A stretch of DNA of 64,000 bases. Source: Saccharopolyspora montiporae. GTDB lineage: Bacteria; Actinomycetota; Actinomycetes; Mycobacteriales; Pseudonocardiaceae. The position numbers and the translations under genes were made by a program. Each line of letters begins with the position of its first letter. The first letter of the stretch is position 1. The stretch is taken from positions 1 through 64,000 of the forward strand of contig NZ_JADEYC010000011.1 in NCBI RefSeq assembly GCF_015209505.1. Reading direction: 5' to 3'. The notes beneath the pieces were generated by a model. That model saw only the letters and a program-made list of their open reading frames with translations. It searched no databases and was not told where the DNA came from. Below are positions 17,337 through 27,991 of the stretch, in pieces.

Positions 17337-18842
17337 TCAGACCACGGCCAGCGGCAAGGCGGTCGGGTGCACCGGGCTCGGCAGGTCGGAGACGCCGGTG
17401 AGGTACTCGTCCACCGCGCTGGCCACCGACCGGCCCTCGGCGATGGCCCACACCACCAGCGACGCCCCGCGGTGCGCGTCGCCGCAGACGAACACGCCGG
17501 GCGCGCTGGTCTCCCAGTTCGAGCCGCACCCGATGGTGCTGCGCCGGGTCCGGTCCACGCCCAGCCCCTCCAGCAGCGGCATCTGCTCGACGCCCTCGAA
17601 CCCGATCGCCAGCAGCGCCAGATCGCAGGGCAGCTCCTCGGCCTCGTCGGAGACCGGCACCACCTGGCGCCGCCCGTTCTCGTCGCGCTGCACCTGGACC
17701 TCGCGCAGCCGCACCGCCCGCACATCGCCGTTCTCGTCGCCGACGAACGACTCGATGGCCACCGCGAACCGGCGCTCGCCGGCTTCCTCGTGCGCCGCGT
17801 AGGTGCGCAGGATGTACGGCCAGGTCGGCCACGGGGACAGGTCGTCGTCCCGCTCGGACGGCGGCTCCGGGTAGTTGTCCAGCTGGGTCACCGACACCGC
17901 GCCCTGCCGGGTGGCCGTGCCGTAGCAGTCCGCGCCGGTGTCCCCGCCGCCGAGGATGATCACGTGCTTGCCCTCGGCGGACAGCGACGACGGGCCATCG
18001 CCCTCGCGCTCCTTGTTCGCCGGGACCAGGTGTTCCATCGCCAGGTGCACCCCGCCGAGCTCGCGGCCCGGGATGCTGCGGTCGTCGCGCCCCTGCAGCG
18101 CCCCGACGGCCAGCACCACCGCGTCGTAGCGCTCGCGCAGCTGCTCGGGCAACACGTCCACACCGACCTCGCAGCCGGTGACGAACCGGGTTCCCTCGGC
18201 GCGCATCTGCGCCAACCGCCGGTCCAGCACCGACTTCTCCAGCTTGAACTCCGGGATCCCGTAGCGCAGCAGGCCGCCGATGCGGTCGTCGCGCTCGTAG
18301 ACGGTCACCTCGTGCCCGGCGCGGGTCAGCTGCTGCGCCGCGGCCAGGCCGCCGGGACCGGACCCGACGACCGCTACCCGCGAACCGCTGGGCACCTCCG
18401 CCATCTGGGGTGCGACATCGTCGCGCTCCCAAGCGTTTTCGGCGATGGTCTCCTCGACGCGCTTGATGGTGACCGCGCCGCCGGCCTCCGGGGAGATCGC
18501 CAGCACGCAAGCCGCCTCGCACGGGGCCGGGCAGACGCGTCCGGTGAACTCGGGGAAGTTGTTCGTGGCGTGCAGCCGCTCACCGGCCTGCTGCCACTGG
18601 CCCCGGCGCACCATGTCGTTCCACTCCGGGATCAGGTTGCCCAGCGGGCAACCCGCCGAACCGGAGTGGCAGAACGGGATGCCGCAGTCCATGCAGCGCG
18701 ACGCCTGGGTGGACACCTCCGCGTTGCGCTCGGCGGACGAGACCGCCGCGTACACCTCGTCCCAGTCGCCGAGCCGCTCGTCGACGGGGCGCTTCGAGGC
18801 ATCGGCCCGGCCGTGCTTCAGAAATCCCCTCGGGTCAGCCAC
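17337..18842 (-). CDS. gltD: Glutamate synthase (NADPH) small subunit
   Basis: 501 residues. It passes electrons from NADPH through FAD to the large subunit. N-terminal Fe-S cysteines are in [20 protein letters not shown] (about 50-70) and CPAPCEAAC. The FAD motif is [15 protein letters not shown] and the NADPH motif [13 protein letters not shown]. The C-terminal [18 protein letters not shown] closes the FAD site. GTG start at 18842 overlaps the end of gltB by 8 bases, so the two are translationally coupled and made in equal amounts. The C-terminal tail (after EYLTG) is slightly longer than usual. Confidence 0.96.
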   Translation of the reverse strand: MADPRGFLKHGRADASKRPVDERLGDWDEVYAAVSSAERNAEVSTQASRCMDCGIPFCHSGSAGCPLGNLIPEWNDMVRRGQWQQAGERLHATNNFPEFTGRVCPAPCEAACVLAISPEAGGAVTIKRVEETIAENAWERDDVAPQMAEVPSGSRVAVVGSGPGGLAAAQQLTRAGHEVTVYERDDRIGGLLRYGIPEFKLEKSVLDRRLAQMRAEGTRFVTGCEVGVDVLPEQLRERYDAVVLAVGALQGRDDRSIPGRELGGVHLAMEHLVPANKEREGDGPSSLSAEGKHVIILGGGDTGADCYGTATRQGAVSVTQLDNYPEPPSERDDDLSPWPTWPYILRTYAAHEEAGERRFAVAIESFVGDENGDVRAVRLREVQVQRDENGRRQVVPVSDEAEELPCDLALLAIGFEGVEQMPLLEGLGVDRTRRSTIGCGSNWETSAPGVFVCGDAHRGASLVVWAIAEGRSVASAVDEYLTGVSDLPSPVHPTALPLAVV

Positions 18843-21800
18843 GGGATGCCTCCATGATCGCCTCGTCCACGTCCCGGCCCTCGATCCTGGCGGTGCGCGC
18901 GGCGTCCAGGACCCGCTGGTAGTCCCGCGGCATCACCTTGGTGAACGCCGCCGAACGCCGCGGCCAATCACCGATCAGCGAGGCCGCGACGGTGGATCCG
19001 GTCAGGTCGTGGTGCCGCTGCACCGTCTCGTGCAGCCACTTCAGTTCCTTCGCGCTGGGCCGCTGCAGGTCGACCATCGCCGTGTTCACCCGCACCGGAT
19101 CCAGGTCCAGCACGTAGGCGATACCGCCGGACATGCCCGCGGCCGTGTTGCGCCCGGTGCCGCCGAGCACCACCGCGCGACCCCCGGTCATGTACTCGAA
19201 GGCGTGGTCGCCGACGCCCTCGCAGACCGCCAGCGCACCCGAGTTGCGCACGGCGAACCGCTCACCGACCTGCCCGCGCAGGAACAGCTCCCCGCCGGTG
19301 GCCCCGTAGCCGATCACGTTGCCCGCGATCACCTGGTCCTCGGCGGCGAACGCCGAATCCGGGTGCGGGCGCACGATGATCCGGCCGCCGGAGAGCCCCT
19401 TGCCCACGTAGTCGTTGGCGTCGCCGATCAGGTCCAGGGTGATCCCGGCCGGCAGGAACGCACCCACCGACTGGCCCGCCGAACCCTCCAGCTCGACGCG
19501 CAGGGTGTCCTCCGGCAGGCCCGCACCGCCGTAGCGGCGGCTGACCTCGGCGCCGAGCAGGGTGCCCACGGTGCGGTTGACGTTGCGCACCGGCAGCTGC
19601 AACCGCACCTCGTGCGCGTCCTCCAGCGCGGCCTCGGCCAGCTGGATCAACGTGCGGTCCAGGGCGTGCTCCAGGCCGTGGTCCTGTTCGCGCACGCAGC
19701 GGCGCACCGGCGAGTAGCCGCTCTCCGGCTCGGCGAACACCGGCGCCAGATCCAGCCCGCGCGACTTCCAGTTGCGCACCGCCTCGTCGGTGTCCAGCGC
19801 GCCGACCTGGCCGATGGCCTCGTCCAGCGACCGGAATCCCAGCTGTGCCAGGTATTCCCGCACTTCCTGAGCCACGAACCGGAAGAAGTTCACCACGTGG
19901 TCGACCTGGCCGGTGTAGCGCTCGCGCAGTTCCGGGTTCTGCGTGGCCACGCCCACCGGGCAGGTGTCCAGGTGGCACACCCGCATCATGATGCAGCCCT
20001 CGACCACCAGCGGTGCGGTGGCGAACCCGTACTCCTCGGCACCCAGCAGCGCGGCGACCACCACGTCCCGGCCGGTCTTGAACCCGCCGTCGACCTGCAC
20101 CGAGATGCGGTCGCGCAGCCCGTTGAGCAGCAGCGTCTGCTGCGTCTCGGCCAGCCCGACCTCCCACGGCGTGCCCGCGTGCTTGAGCGAGGTCAGCGGT
20201 GCCGCACCGGTCCCGCCGTCGTGCCCGGAGACCAGCACCGCGTCCGCGTGCGCCTTGGACACCCCGGCCGCGACGGTGCCGATGCCGAGCTCGGACACCA
20301 GCTTCACGTGCACCCGGGCGCGCTCGTTGGCGTTCTTCAGGTCGTGGATGAGCTGGGCGAGGTCCTCGATCGAGTAGATGTCGTGGTGCGGCGGCGGCGA
20401 GATGAGCCCGACACCGGGCGTGGAGTGCCGGGTCTTGGCGATCCACGGGTACACCTTGTGCGCGGGCAGCTGACCGCCCTCGCCCGGCTTGGCGCCCTGG
20501 GCCATCTTGATCTGGATGTCCGAGGCGTTGACCAGGTATTCGCTGGTGACGCCGAACCGACCGCTGGCGACCTGCTTGACCGCCGAGCGTCGCTCGTCGT
20601 CGTAGAGCCGGTCGACGTCCTCGCCGCCCTCACCGGAGTTGGACCGCCCGCCGATGCGGTTCATCGCCATCGCCAGCGTCTCGTGCGCCTCGGCGGAGAT
20701 CGCGCCGTAGCTGATCGCCCCGGTCGCGAAGCGCTTCATGATCTCCGAGGCCGGCTCGACCTCGTCGATGTCGATCGGCTCGCGCCCGCTGTCCAGCGTG
20801 AACAGCCCGCGCAACGTCCCGCCCTCGGCGGCCAGCCGGTCGCACTCGGCGGTGTACTCGCGGAACTTGGCGTAGCGGCCGGTCTTGGTGGAGTGCTGCA
20901 GCAGGAACACCGTCTCCGGCGTGAACAGGTGCAGCTCGCCCTCCCGGCGGTAGGCGTAGTCCCCGCCGACGTCGAGCTTGCGGTGCGCGTGCTCGGTGGG
21001 GTTGTCCGGGTAGGCGGTGCGGTGGCGCAGCGCCACCTCCTCGGCCAGCTCGTCCAGCCCGACCCCGCCGAGCTTGGACGTGGTGCCCGCGAAGTACCGC
21101 TGCACCAGCTGCTCGGACAGCCCGACGGCCTCGAACACCTGGGCCGCGGTGTAGGCGCCGACCGTGGAGACGCCCATCTTGGACATCACCTTGCGCACGC
21201 CCTTGACCAGCGCCTGCACGTAGTTCTGGATCGCGACCTTGGGACGGACGCCGGGCAGCCGCCCGTCGGCGATCATGTCCTCGATCGTCTCGAAGGCCAG
21301 GTACGGGTTCACCGCGGCCGCCCCGTAGCCCAGCAGCGCGGCCACGTGGTGCACCTCGCGGGCGTCGCCGCTCTCCACGACCAGCGCGACCCGCAGCCGC
21401 TCCTTGGTCTGCACCAGGTGGTGGTGCACGGCCGAGACCAGCAGCAGCGACGGGATCGGCGCGTACCGGTGGTCGGAGTCGCGGTCGGACAGCACGAGCA
21501 CCCGCGCCCCGCCCTCGATGGCCTCGGACGCCTCGGCACAGATCCGGTCGATCGCCTCGGCCAGGGTGGTGCCGCCGCCGTCGGCCTCGTACAGGCCGGA
21601 CAACACCGCGGAGGTGAAGCCGGGCAGGTCCCCGTCGTCGTTGACGTGGATCAGCTTGGCCAGCTCGTCGTTGTCGATGACCGGCTCGGGCAACACGATG
21701 TGCCTGCAGGACGCCGGGGACGGGGTGAGCAGGTTCTGCTCCGGCCCCATGACCCGCTCCATCGAGGTGACGATCTCCTCGCGGATCGCATCCAGCGGCG

Positions 21801-23385
21801 GATTCGTGACCTGCGCGAACTGCTGCACGAAGTAGTCGTAGAGCACCCGCGGGCGCGCGGACAGCGCCGCGGGCGGGGTGTCCGCGCCCATCGACCCCAG
21901 CGATTCGGCGCCGGAGGTGGCCATCGGCGCCAGCAGCAGGCTCAGCTCCTCCTCGGTATAGCCGAAGGACAGCTGCCTGCGCAGCACCGACTCGTGGCTG
22001 TGCACCACGTGCTCGCGGGCGGGCAGCTCGTCCAGGTTCAGCAGCCCGGCGTGCAGCCACTCGCCGTAGGCGTGCGCACCGGCCAGCTCGGACTTGATCT
22101 CCTCGTCGTCGACGAGCTTGCCCTGCTCGGTGTCGATGAGGAACATCCGGCCCGGCTGCAGCCGGCCCTTGGCCACGACCTCCTCCGGCTTGAGGCTGAG
22201 CACACCGGTCTCGCTGGCCAGCACGACCCGGTCGTCGGCGGTCTGCCACCAGCGCGCGGGGCGCAGGCCGTTGCGGTCGAGCACCGCGCCGATCAGCGAG
22301 CCGTCGGTGAACGTCACGCAGGCCGGGCCGTCCCACGGCTCCATCAGGTTGGCGTGAAACCGGTAGAAGTCGCGCCGCTGCGCCGACATCTCGTCGTGGT
22401 TCTCCCACGCCTCCGGCACCATCATCAGCACCGCGTGCGGCAGGCTCCGCCCGCCCAGGTGCAGCAGCTCCAGCACCTCGTCGAAGGACGCCGAGTCCGA
22501 GCCGTCGTCGCTGCAGATCGGGAACAGCCGGGACAGGTCGCCGGGGATCAAGTCCGATTCCAGCAGCGCCTCGCGGGCCCGCATCCGGTTGCGGTTGCCG
22601 CGCACCGTGTTGATCTCGCCGTTGTGCGCCACGTACCGGAACGGGTGCGCCAGCGGCCACGAGGGGAACGTGTTCGTGGAGAACCGGCTGTGCACCAGGC
22701 CGATCGCGCTGACGAGCCGCTCGTCGTGCAGATCGGGGAAGAACGCGGGCAGCTGTTCGGTGGTGAGCATGCCCTTGAAGACGAAGGTGCGCGCGGACAG
22801 CGACGGGAAGTACAGCTCCAGGCCCGCGCGCGCGGCCTCGCGCTCGGAGCGCTTGCGCAGGCAGAAGGCCAGTCGGTCCAGGTCGACGCCGGCCTCGTCG
22901 GCGGTGCCCGCGACCAGCAGCACCGAGAAGTGCGGCATGCTGCGCAGCGCCGTCCGCCCCACGCCGGCCCGCTCGGGCGCGATCGGGACGTCGCGCCAGC
23001 CGAGCACCTGCAGGCGTTCCTCGGCGGCGACCCGCTCGACGAGTTCGCGCACCGCGGCGCGCTCGTCCTCGTCCGCGGGCAGGAACGCCATCCCGGCCGC
23101 GTAGCGCGACCGCCCCTGCTCGTCCGGCTGCGGCAGGTCGACCCCGGCCTCGGCGCGCAGCAGCTCGTCCGGCAGCTGGACCAGGATCCCGGCCCCGTCG
23201 CCGCTGGTGGGCTCGGCACCCGCCGCACCGCGGTGCTCCAGGTTCGCCAGCGCGGTCAGCGCGTCGGCGACGATCCCGTGCGTGCGTCGTCCTCGGACGT
23301 CGGCAACCATGGCCACACCGCAGGAATCCTGCTCCGCAGCGGGGTCGTAGAGCCCCTGCGCTGCTGGGACGGCAGAGAAGACCAT
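18835..23385 (-). CDS. gltB: Glutamate synthase (NADPH) large subunit
   Basis: 1516 residues. It makes two glutamates from glutamine and 2-oxoglutarate. The N-terminal glutaminase domain has its nucleophile Cys22 ([12 protein letters not shown]), exposed after removal of the preceding residues. A central domain, the FMN-binding synthase barrel (about 850-1200, with [13 protein letters not shown] and [19 protein letters not shown]) and the Fe-S motif [15 protein letters not shown] follow; the C-terminal beta-helix is complete. Start is the ATG at 23385 with GAGGGAGG upstream; an in-frame ATG at 23448 would add 21 unconserved residues. It is divergent from the B12 uptake operon across a 600-base gap. 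Confidence 0.96.
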   Translation of the reverse strand: MVFSAVPAAQGLYDPAAEQDSCGVAMVADVRGRRTHGIVADALTALANLEHRGAAGAEPTSGDGAGILVQLPDELLRAEAGVDLPQPDEQGRSRYAAGMAFLPADEDERAAVRELVERVAAEERLQVLGWRDVPIAPERAGVGRTALRSMPHFSVLLVAGTADEAGVDLDRLAFCLRKRSEREAARAGLELYFPSLSARTFVFKGMLTTEQLPAFFPDLHDERLVSAIGLVHSRFSTNTFPSWPLAHPFRYVAHNGEINTVRGNRNRMRAREALLESDLIPGDLSRLFPICSDDGSDSASFDEVLELLHLGGRSLPHAVLMMVPEAWENHDEMSAQRRDFYRFHANLMEPWDGPACVTFTDGSLIGAVLDRNGLRPARWWQTADDRVVLASETGVLSLKPEEVVAKGRLQPGRMFLIDTEQGKLVDDEEIKSELAGAHAYGEWLHAGLLNLDELPAREHVVHSHESVLRRQLSFGYTEEELSLLLAPMATSGAESLGSMGADTPPAALSARPRVLYDYFVQQFAQVTNPPLDAIREEIVTSMERVMGPEQNLLTPSPASCRHIVLPEPVIDNDELAKLIHVNDDGDLPGFTSAVLSGLYEADGGGTTLAEAIDRICAEASEAIEGGARVLVLSDRDSDHRYAPIPSLLLVSAVHHHLVQTKERLRVALVVESGDAREVHHVAALLGYGAAAVNPYLAFETIEDMIADGRLPGVRPKVAIQNYVQALVKGVRKVMSKMGVSTVGAYTAAQVFEAVGLSEQLVQRYFAGTTSKLGGVGLDELAEEVALRHRTAYPDNPTEHAHRKLDVGGDYAYRREGELHLFTPETVFLLQHSTKTGRYAKFREYTAECDRLAAEGGTLRGLFTLDSGREPIDIDEVEPASEIMKRFATGAISYGAISAEAHETLAMAMNRIGGRSNSGEGGEDVDRLYDDERRSAVKQVASGRFGVTSEYLVNASDIQIKMAQGAKPGEGGQLPAHKVYPWIAKTRHSTPGVGLISPPPHHDIYSIEDLAQLIHDLKNANERARVHVKLVSELGIGTVAAGVSKAHADAVLVSGHDGGTGAAPLTSLKHAGTPWEVGLAETQQTLLLNGLRDRISVQVDGGFKTGRDVVVAALLGAEEYGFATAPLVVEGCIMMRVCHLDTCPVGVATQNPELRERYTGQVDHVVNFFRFVAQEVREYLAQLGFRSLDEAIGQVGALDTDEAVRNWKSRGLDLAPVFAEPESGYSPVRRCVREQDHGLEHALDRTLIQLAEAALEDAHEVRLQLPVRNVNRTVGTLLGAEVSRRYGGAGLPEDTLRVELEGSAGQSVGAFLPAGITLDLIGDANDYVGKGLSGGRIIVRPHPDSAFAAEDQVIAGNVIGYGATGGELFLRGQVGERFAVRNSGALAVCEGVGDHAFEYMTGGRAVVLGGTGRNTAAGMSGGIAYVLDLDPVRVNTAMVDLQRPSAKELKWLHETVQRHHDLTGSTVAASLIGDWPRRSAAFTKVMPRDYQRVLDAARTARIEGRDVDEAIMEASRG

Positions 23386-23770
23386 GCGCAGACCTCCCTC
23401 GTCATGTCTCGTGCTCCGAAGTCGATCGACTCCAGGAATGCCGGGCACGGGACGACGCTGGCCCGTAGATGGGGACTCCGGTTCCTCGACAGAATTCGCG
23501 GGGGAAATGCCCGCGTTTCGACCGGATGTTCAGAAAACTTTAACAGCCGCGGTACCGCTGAGCAGCAACGCAAAGGTGATGCTGACCATCTTGTTGCCAC
23601 CGGGAAGCGTGCGCTAACGACCGGATGCGCGAGCACGATCGGCTCATCGACGAGCACGGTGCGCGTCGAGAATAGCGAGCGCGGCGCGGGCCGGACAGCC
23701 CCTCGTGCTCGACGCCACTCGGCCGCATCGTGGCGCGTGGATCTTTTCCTGGTATCTTTCCAGCTCAGAA
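23386..23770. other. Non-coding gap between gltB and the B12 riboswitch
   Basis: About 385 bases with lower GC than the flanks and no convincing gene on either strand. It must hold the gltB promoter and leader (minus strand) and the promoter for the btu operon (plus strand). I could not assign either hexamer pair with confidence. Confidence 0.5.
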
Positions 23771-23888
23771 GCGACCTCCACGGAGGGAGCTCCGCCGAAC
23801 GCCGACACCCGAGCGAAATCCGGTGCGAAACCGGTGCTGTGCCGCAACTGCGATGCCCCGGCGACAACCGGGGACGAGCCAGGTCGCC
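23771..23888 (+). promoter_or_regulatory. Cobalamin riboswitch
   Basis: The B12-box GAGCCAGGTCGCC lies at 23876-23888. The core AAATCCGGTGCGAAACCGG (starting 23816) is followed by GCTGTGCCGCAACTG. GCGACCT (23771-23777) pairs perfectly with AGGTCGC (23881-23887) to close the aptamer, and CCCCGG/CCGGGG (23856-23861 with 23868-23873) forms a peripheral hairpin. Downstream, CCGGTGCA (23918-23925) can pair with TGCACCGG (23961-23968) just before the ribosome site of the first gene, a plausible expression platform. Binding of adenosylcobalamin should shut off the importer genes. Confidence 0.93.
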
Positions 23889-23985
23889 TCGGTGCGCGGC
23901 GTCGATGTCCACCACCCCCGGTGCAGGGGTGCGGCGTCGGCAACGCCCGGCCGCTCCTGGTGCACCGGCCGACCAGAGGGAAGCG

Positions 23986-24924
23986 ATGAACGGGTTGCGC
24001 CGCCTGCACGTGCTGCTGTTGGCCACGCTGGTACTGCTGGTCGGGAGCGCGTGCGCTACGCGCCCCGAGCCGCAGACGCAGGAACCGGTGGACGATCCGG
24101 CCTCGTCCTTCCCGGTCAAGGTCGAACTGCCCGGCCAGGAACCGGTCACGCTGACCCAGCAGCCCAAGCGGATCGTGTCGCTGTCGCCCAGCGCGACCGA
24201 ATCCCTCTACGCCATCGGCGCCGGGGAGCAGGTCACCGCGGTGGACTCCGAGAGCAACCACCCGCAGGAGGCGCCGCGCACCGACCTGTCCGGACTCGAA
24301 GCCGACGCCGCCGCGGTCGGCGCGCACGACCCGGACCTGGTCATCGCCCCGGACAGCGCCACCGAGCTCGCCGAGGGGCTGCGGTCGGTGGACGTCCCGG
24401 TGCTGCTCACCCCGACCGCCGAGCGCCTGGACGACGCGTACGCGCAGATCGAGGCCCTGGGCAAGGCCACCGGGCACGCCGGCCAGGCGCAGCACGTGGT
24501 GAACGGGATGCGCGCCGAGATCGCCGAGATCGTGCGCGGGACGCCGAAGGCGCCGGAACCGCTCAGCTACTACCACGAGGTCAGCCCGGACCACTACACG
24601 ACGACCTCGCGCAGCTTCCTCGGCGACATCTACGCGAAGTTCGGCCTGCGCAACATCGCCGACGAGGCCGAGGGCGACTTCCCGCAGCTGTCCGAGGAGC
24701 AGATCGTGCGGGCCGACCCGGCGCTGGTGTTCCTGGCCGACGGCAAGTGCTGCCAGGTGACGCCGGAGTCCGCGGCCCAGCGCCCCGGCTGGTCGACGAT
24801 CACCGCCGTGCGCGACGGCAACGTCGTCCCGCTCGACGACGACCTCGCCGGACGCTGGGGCCCGCGGGTCGTCGACCTGGTCCGCGACATCGGCGAAGGC
24901 GTCGCCGGGGCGCAGCGGCGTTGA
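23986..24924 (+). CDS. btuF: Vitamin B12 ABC transporter, substrate-binding lipoprotein
   Basis: 312 residues. A lipoprotein signal (LLATLVLLVGSAC) puts the acylated cysteine at residue 23. The mature part is a class III periplasmic-binding protein with a single helical linker, beginning QPKRIVSLSPSATESLYAIG as in BtuF and other corrinoid or siderophore binders. ATG at 23986 has AGAGGG upstream, directly after a cobalamin riboswitch, which supports B12 rather than iron chelate as ligand. The stop overlaps the next start by one base (TGATG). Confidence 0.88.
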   Translation: MNGLRRLHVLLLATLVLLVGSACATRPEPQTQEPVDDPASSFPVKVELPGQEPVTLTQQPKRIVSLSPSATESLYAIGAGEQVTAVDSESNHPQEAPRTDLSGLEADAAAVGAHDPDLVIAPDSATELAEGLRSVDVPVLLTPTAERLDDAYAQIEALGKATGHAGQAQHVVNGMRAEIAEIVRGTPKAPEPLSYYHEVSPDHYTTTSRSFLGDIYAKFGLRNIADEAEGDFPQLSEEQIVRADPALVFLADGKCCQVTPESAAQRPGWSTITAVRDGNVVPLDDDLAGRWGPRVVDLVRDIGEGVAGAQRR

Positions 24925-25970
24925 TGCCCGCCCGGCTGCGCGGCCACCGCGCTGCCGCCCCGGTCAACCGCTCGAAACTCCGTGCCCGGCACCTGCTTTC
25001 CGCGATCGCGCTGCTGCTGGCCGCGGTTCTGCTGTCGATCGTGGTGGGCTCGGTGGACCTCGGCTGGCAGCGCGTGCTGGGCGAGATCACCGCGCAGCTG
25101 ACCGGCGGCACCGCCCCGCTGTCCGAACGCGAGGCCGCCATCCTCTGGGAACTGCGGGTGCCGCGGGTGGTGCTCGGCGTGCTGGTGGGCGCGGCGCTGG
25201 CCGTGTCCGGAGCCGCGTTCCAGGGCGTGTTCCGCAACCCGCTGGCCGATCCGTACCTGCTCGGGTCGGCGGCGGGCGCCGGACTCGCGGTCACCGTGCT
25301 GATCGTGCTGTTCCCCCAGGGCCCGGTCGTCCCGGTGCAGGTGGCCGCGTTCGCCGGTGCGCTGGGCGGCGTCGGGCTGACCTGGGTGGTCGGCCGGTCC
25401 GCGGGCCGCGACACCACGACGCTCGTGCTGGCCGGGGTGGCCGTCGGCGCGTTCCTGACCGCGGGGCAGACCTTCGCCCAGCAACTGCGGCTGGACTCGC
25501 TGGACCAGGTCTACCTGTGGATCCTGGGTCGGTTGAGCACCACCGGGTGGCACGAGGTGCTCGTGGTGCTGCCCTACCTCGCGGTGGCGGCAGCGGTGCT
25601 GCTGGTGTGCGCGCGGCTGCTGGACCTGCTGGGCACCGGGGACGAGGAGGCGACGGCCCTGGGTGTGCACCCCGGCCGGGTCCGGGCGCTGGTGCTCGTG
25701 GCGGCCTCGCTGGCCACCGCTGCGGCCGTGTCGGTGGCCGGGTTGATCGGGTTCGTGGGCCTGGTCGTACCGCACCTGGTGCGGCTGGCGGCGGGCGGCA
25801 GCTTCCGCATCATCGTGCCGCTGTCCCTGCTGTTCGGCGGGGTGTTCCTGGTGCTGGCGGACATGCTCGCGCGCTCGCTGCTGTCCCCCGCCGAGATCCC
25901 CATCGGGGTGATCACCGCGTTCACCGGTGCCCCGTTCTTCGCCGTCCTGCTGCACCGGAGGGCATCGTGA
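24924..25970 (+). CDS. btuC: Vitamin B12 ABC transporter, permease
   Basis: 348 residues of the FecCD/BtuC family with about ten membrane helices. Family blocks include WELRVPRVVLGVLVGAALAV, GAAFQGVFRNPLADPYLLG (the conserved loop near the substrate path) and GLIGFVGLVVPHLVRLAAG, which contacts the ATPase. The N-terminus is basic and about 25 residues longer than in E. coli. The start codon shares one base with the btuF stop, and the stop overlaps the btuD start by four bases, so the three genes form one operon under the riboswitch. Confidence 0.92.
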   Translation: MPARLRGHRAAAPVNRSKLRARHLLSAIALLLAAVLLSIVVGSVDLGWQRVLGEITAQLTGGTAPLSEREAAILWELRVPRVVLGVLVGAALAVSGAAFQGVFRNPLADPYLLGSAAGAGLAVTVLIVLFPQGPVVPVQVAAFAGALGGVGLTWVVGRSAGRDTTTLVLAGVAVGAFLTAGQTFAQQLRLDSLDQVYLWILGRLSTTGWHEVLVVLPYLAVAAAVLLVCARLLDLLGTGDEEATALGVHPGRVRALVLVAASLATAAAVSVAGLIGFVGLVVPHLVRLAAGGSFRIIVPLSLLFGGVFLVLADMLARSLLSPAEIPIGVITAFTGAPFFAVLLHRRAS

Positions 25971-26743
25971 GCACGCATCTGCAAGTCCGCGGGCTGACGG
26001 CCGGCTACCGGCGCAGCACCGTGCTGCACGACGTGTCGGCCGAGGTCCGGCCCGGCGGCTGGCTGGGCATCATCGGACCGAACGGCTCCGGCAAGTCCAC
26101 GCTGCTCAAGGCGGTGGCCGGTGTGCTCGGCCACCGCGGCGAGGTGCTGGTGGACGGTCGGCGGCTGGCTGGGCTGTCCAGCCGCGAGCGGGCCCGCGCC
26201 GTCGGCTACGCCCCGCAGATCCCGCAGCTGCCGATCGGGCTGACCGTCACCGATTACGTGCTGCTGGGCCGCACCCCGCACCTGGGACTGCTCGGCCGCG
26301 AAGGCCGCGGGGACCTCGACGTGGTGCGCTCGCTGCTGGAGCGGCTCGACCTGGTCCACTACGCCGACCGCGCGCTGGCCACGCTGTCCGGCGGGGAGCG
26401 CCAACGCGCCGTGCTCGCCCGCGCGCTGGCCCAGCAGGCCGGGATCCTGCTGCTGGACGAACCGACCACCGGGCTGGACGTGGGGCACGCGCAGGCGCTG
26501 CTGGACCTCGTCGACGACCTGCGCGCGGAGCTCGGCACCACGGTGGTGACGACGCTGCACGACCTCACGCTCGCCGCCCAGTACGCCGAGCGGCTGCTGC
26601 TGCTCGACGAGGGGCGGGTCGCCGGCGCGGGCCCGCCCGAGGAGGTGCTGACCGCGCAAGCGCTCAGCGAGCGCTACTCCGCACGGGTCGCCGTGTTGCG
26701 CACCGCGGACGGTGCACCGGTGATCGCCCCGGTCCGCGGCTAG
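25967..26743 (+). CDS. btuD: Vitamin B12 ABC transporter, ATP-binding protein
   Basis: 258 residues from the GTG at 25967 (GTGA overlap with btuC). All ATPase motifs are present: Walker A GPNGSGKST near residue 38, signature LSGGERQRAVLARALAQQ, Walker B ILLLDEPTTGLD and switch histidine in TTLHDLTLAAQYA. The sequence belongs to the FepC/BtuD group of metal-chelate importers. With BtuF and BtuC it completes a type II ABC importer. A short hairpin follows the stop. Confidence 0.92.
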   Translation: MSTHLQVRGLTAGYRRSTVLHDVSAEVRPGGWLGIIGPNGSGKSTLLKAVAGVLGHRGEVLVDGRRLAGLSSRERARAVGYAPQIPQLPIGLTVTDYVLLGRTPHLGLLGREGRGDLDVVRSLLERLDLVHYADRALATLSGGERQRAVLARALAQQAGILLLDEPTTGLDVGHAQALLDLVDDLRAELGTTVVTTLHDLTLAAQYAERLLLLDEGRVAGAGPPEEVLTAQALSERYSARVAVLRTADGAPVIAPVRG

Positions 26744-26751
26744 CGAGCGCT

Positions 26752-26768
26752 GCGCCGGCTGCCGGCGC
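26752..26768. terminator. Short hairpin between btuD and lgt
   Basis: GCGCCGG/CCGGCGC (26752-26758 with 26762-26768) with a 3-base loop in the 33-base gap between two convergent genes. No T-run; may act in both directions. Confidence 0.5.
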
Positions 26769-26776
26769 CGCTGCGG

Positions 26777-27919
26777 TCAGTCCGCCGACGTGCGGTCGGA
26801 TCCGCCGTCCTTCCCGGTCCGCTTCTCGTCGGTCTGGTCCTCGTCGCCGGTCTGCTCGCCGGGCCCGGGTCGGTCCTCCGGGTTGTCCACGTCGTCATCG
26901 GCGATGTCCCGCGGCGTCCCCGCCGGTTCGGCGGCTCCCGCGCGCTCGTCGGCCGGATCCGGCAGGCCGGCGGGCGGTGGTCCGTCCGCACGCCGCTCGG
27001 CGGAGCCGTCCGGGTAGTCCGGGTCACCGGGCATCGGCCTGCCGCGCAGGCTCTCCGGGTCCTCGCGCCCACCGCGGACCAGCACCAGGTAGACCACCGC
27101 CGCGACGAGCACGACCAGCGAGGTGAACACGTTGATCCGCACCCCGAGCACCAGCGTCGCGTCGTCGGTGCGCATCATCTCGATCCAGAGCCGGCCCAGC
27201 GTGTAGCCCGCGACGTACAGCGCGAACACCCGGCCGCGGCCCATCCCGAACCGGCGGTCCGCCCAGATGATCAGCAGGAAGACCCCGACGTTCCACAGCA
27301 GCTCGTACAGGAACGTCGGGTGCACCACCGCGATCGGCGTGTGGTCGATGGCCGTGCCCGCGATCGGGTCGGCCAGACCGGCCTCGTCGATGCGCCGGTA
27401 GATCTCCAGGCCCCAGGGAAGATCGGTGGGACCGCCGTAGAGCTCCTGGTTGAACCAGTTGCCGAGCCGCCCGATGGCCTGGGCGAGCACGATGCCGGGC
27501 GCGACCGCGTCGGCGAAGGCGGGCAGCGGGATCTCGCGCCTGCGGCAGCCGATCCACGCGCCCAGCGCACCCAGGGCGACGGCGCCCCAGATACCGAGGC
27601 CGCCCTCCCAGATCTTCAGCGCGTCCAGCGGGTTGCGGTCCGCCCCGAAGTACTTGTGCCAGTCCGTGGCCACGTGGTACAGCCGACCGCCGACCAGCCC
27701 GAACGGCACCGCCCAGACGGCGATGTCCACCACGGTGCCCGCGCGGCCTCCGCGCGCCCGCCAGCGCCGGCTGCCGAGCCACACCGCGACGACGATGCCG
27801 AGCATGATGCACACCGCGTACGCGCGGAGCGGGAATCCGCCGAGGTACCAGACGCCTTGGTCCGGGCTCGGGATATTGGCCAGGTACGTGTTCGCAGCGG
27901 CGACAACCGGGGCACTCAC
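26777..27919 (-). CDS. lgt: Prolipoprotein diacylglyceryl transferase
   Basis: 380 residues. It attaches diacylglycerol from phosphatidylglycerol to the lipobox cysteine of prolipoproteins. Seven membrane helices cover residues 20-285; the signature GRLGNWFNQELYGGPTDLPW and the YHVATDWHKYF and HPTFLYELLWN blocks are present. Residues from about 290 to the end form a long acidic, Pro/Gly-rich cytoplasmic tail typical of actinobacteria. I use the GTG at 27919: a TACGGT hexamer at 27932-27927 lies 7 bases before it, and an alternative GTG at 27928 would overlap that hexamer. The position after trpA is conserved in mycobacteria. Confidence 0.95.
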   Translation of the reverse strand: MSAPVVAAANTYLANIPSPDQGVWYLGGFPLRAYAVCIMLGIVVAVWLGSRRWRARGGRAGTVVDIAVWAVPFGLVGGRLYHVATDWHKYFGADRNPLDALKIWEGGLGIWGAVALGALGAWIGCRRREIPLPAFADAVAPGIVLAQAIGRLGNWFNQELYGGPTDLPWGLEIYRRIDEAGLADPIAGTAIDHTPIAVVHPTFLYELLWNVGVFLLIIWADRRFGMGRGRVFALYVAGYTLGRLWIEMMRTDDATLVLGVRINVFTSLVVLVAAVVYLVLVRGGREDPESLRGRPMPGDPDYPDGSAERRADGPPPAGLPDPADERAGAAEPAGTPRDIADDDVDNPEDRPGPGEQTGDEDQTDEKRTGKDGGSDRTSAD

Positions 27920-27991
27920 GCGCTCCACCGTATCGGGCGGCCCACGCGCGGTGAGCGCGACCCGCTGATCATGCCCGCGGCGGGTCCGCGG

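Noticed and set aside
13421-17725. Long open frame antisense to gntP and helD
   Set aside because: Both sense genes have clear family motifs; the antisense product is Gln/His/Arg-rich shadow sequence.
18445-23985. Very long open frame antisense to gltBD that runs into btuF
   Set aside because: Stop-free antisense frames are usual in 70% GC coding DNA; gltB and gltD are certain on the minus strand.
23986-26743. Siderophore importer
   Set aside because: The families overlap, but the cobalamin riboswitch directly upstream decides for B12.
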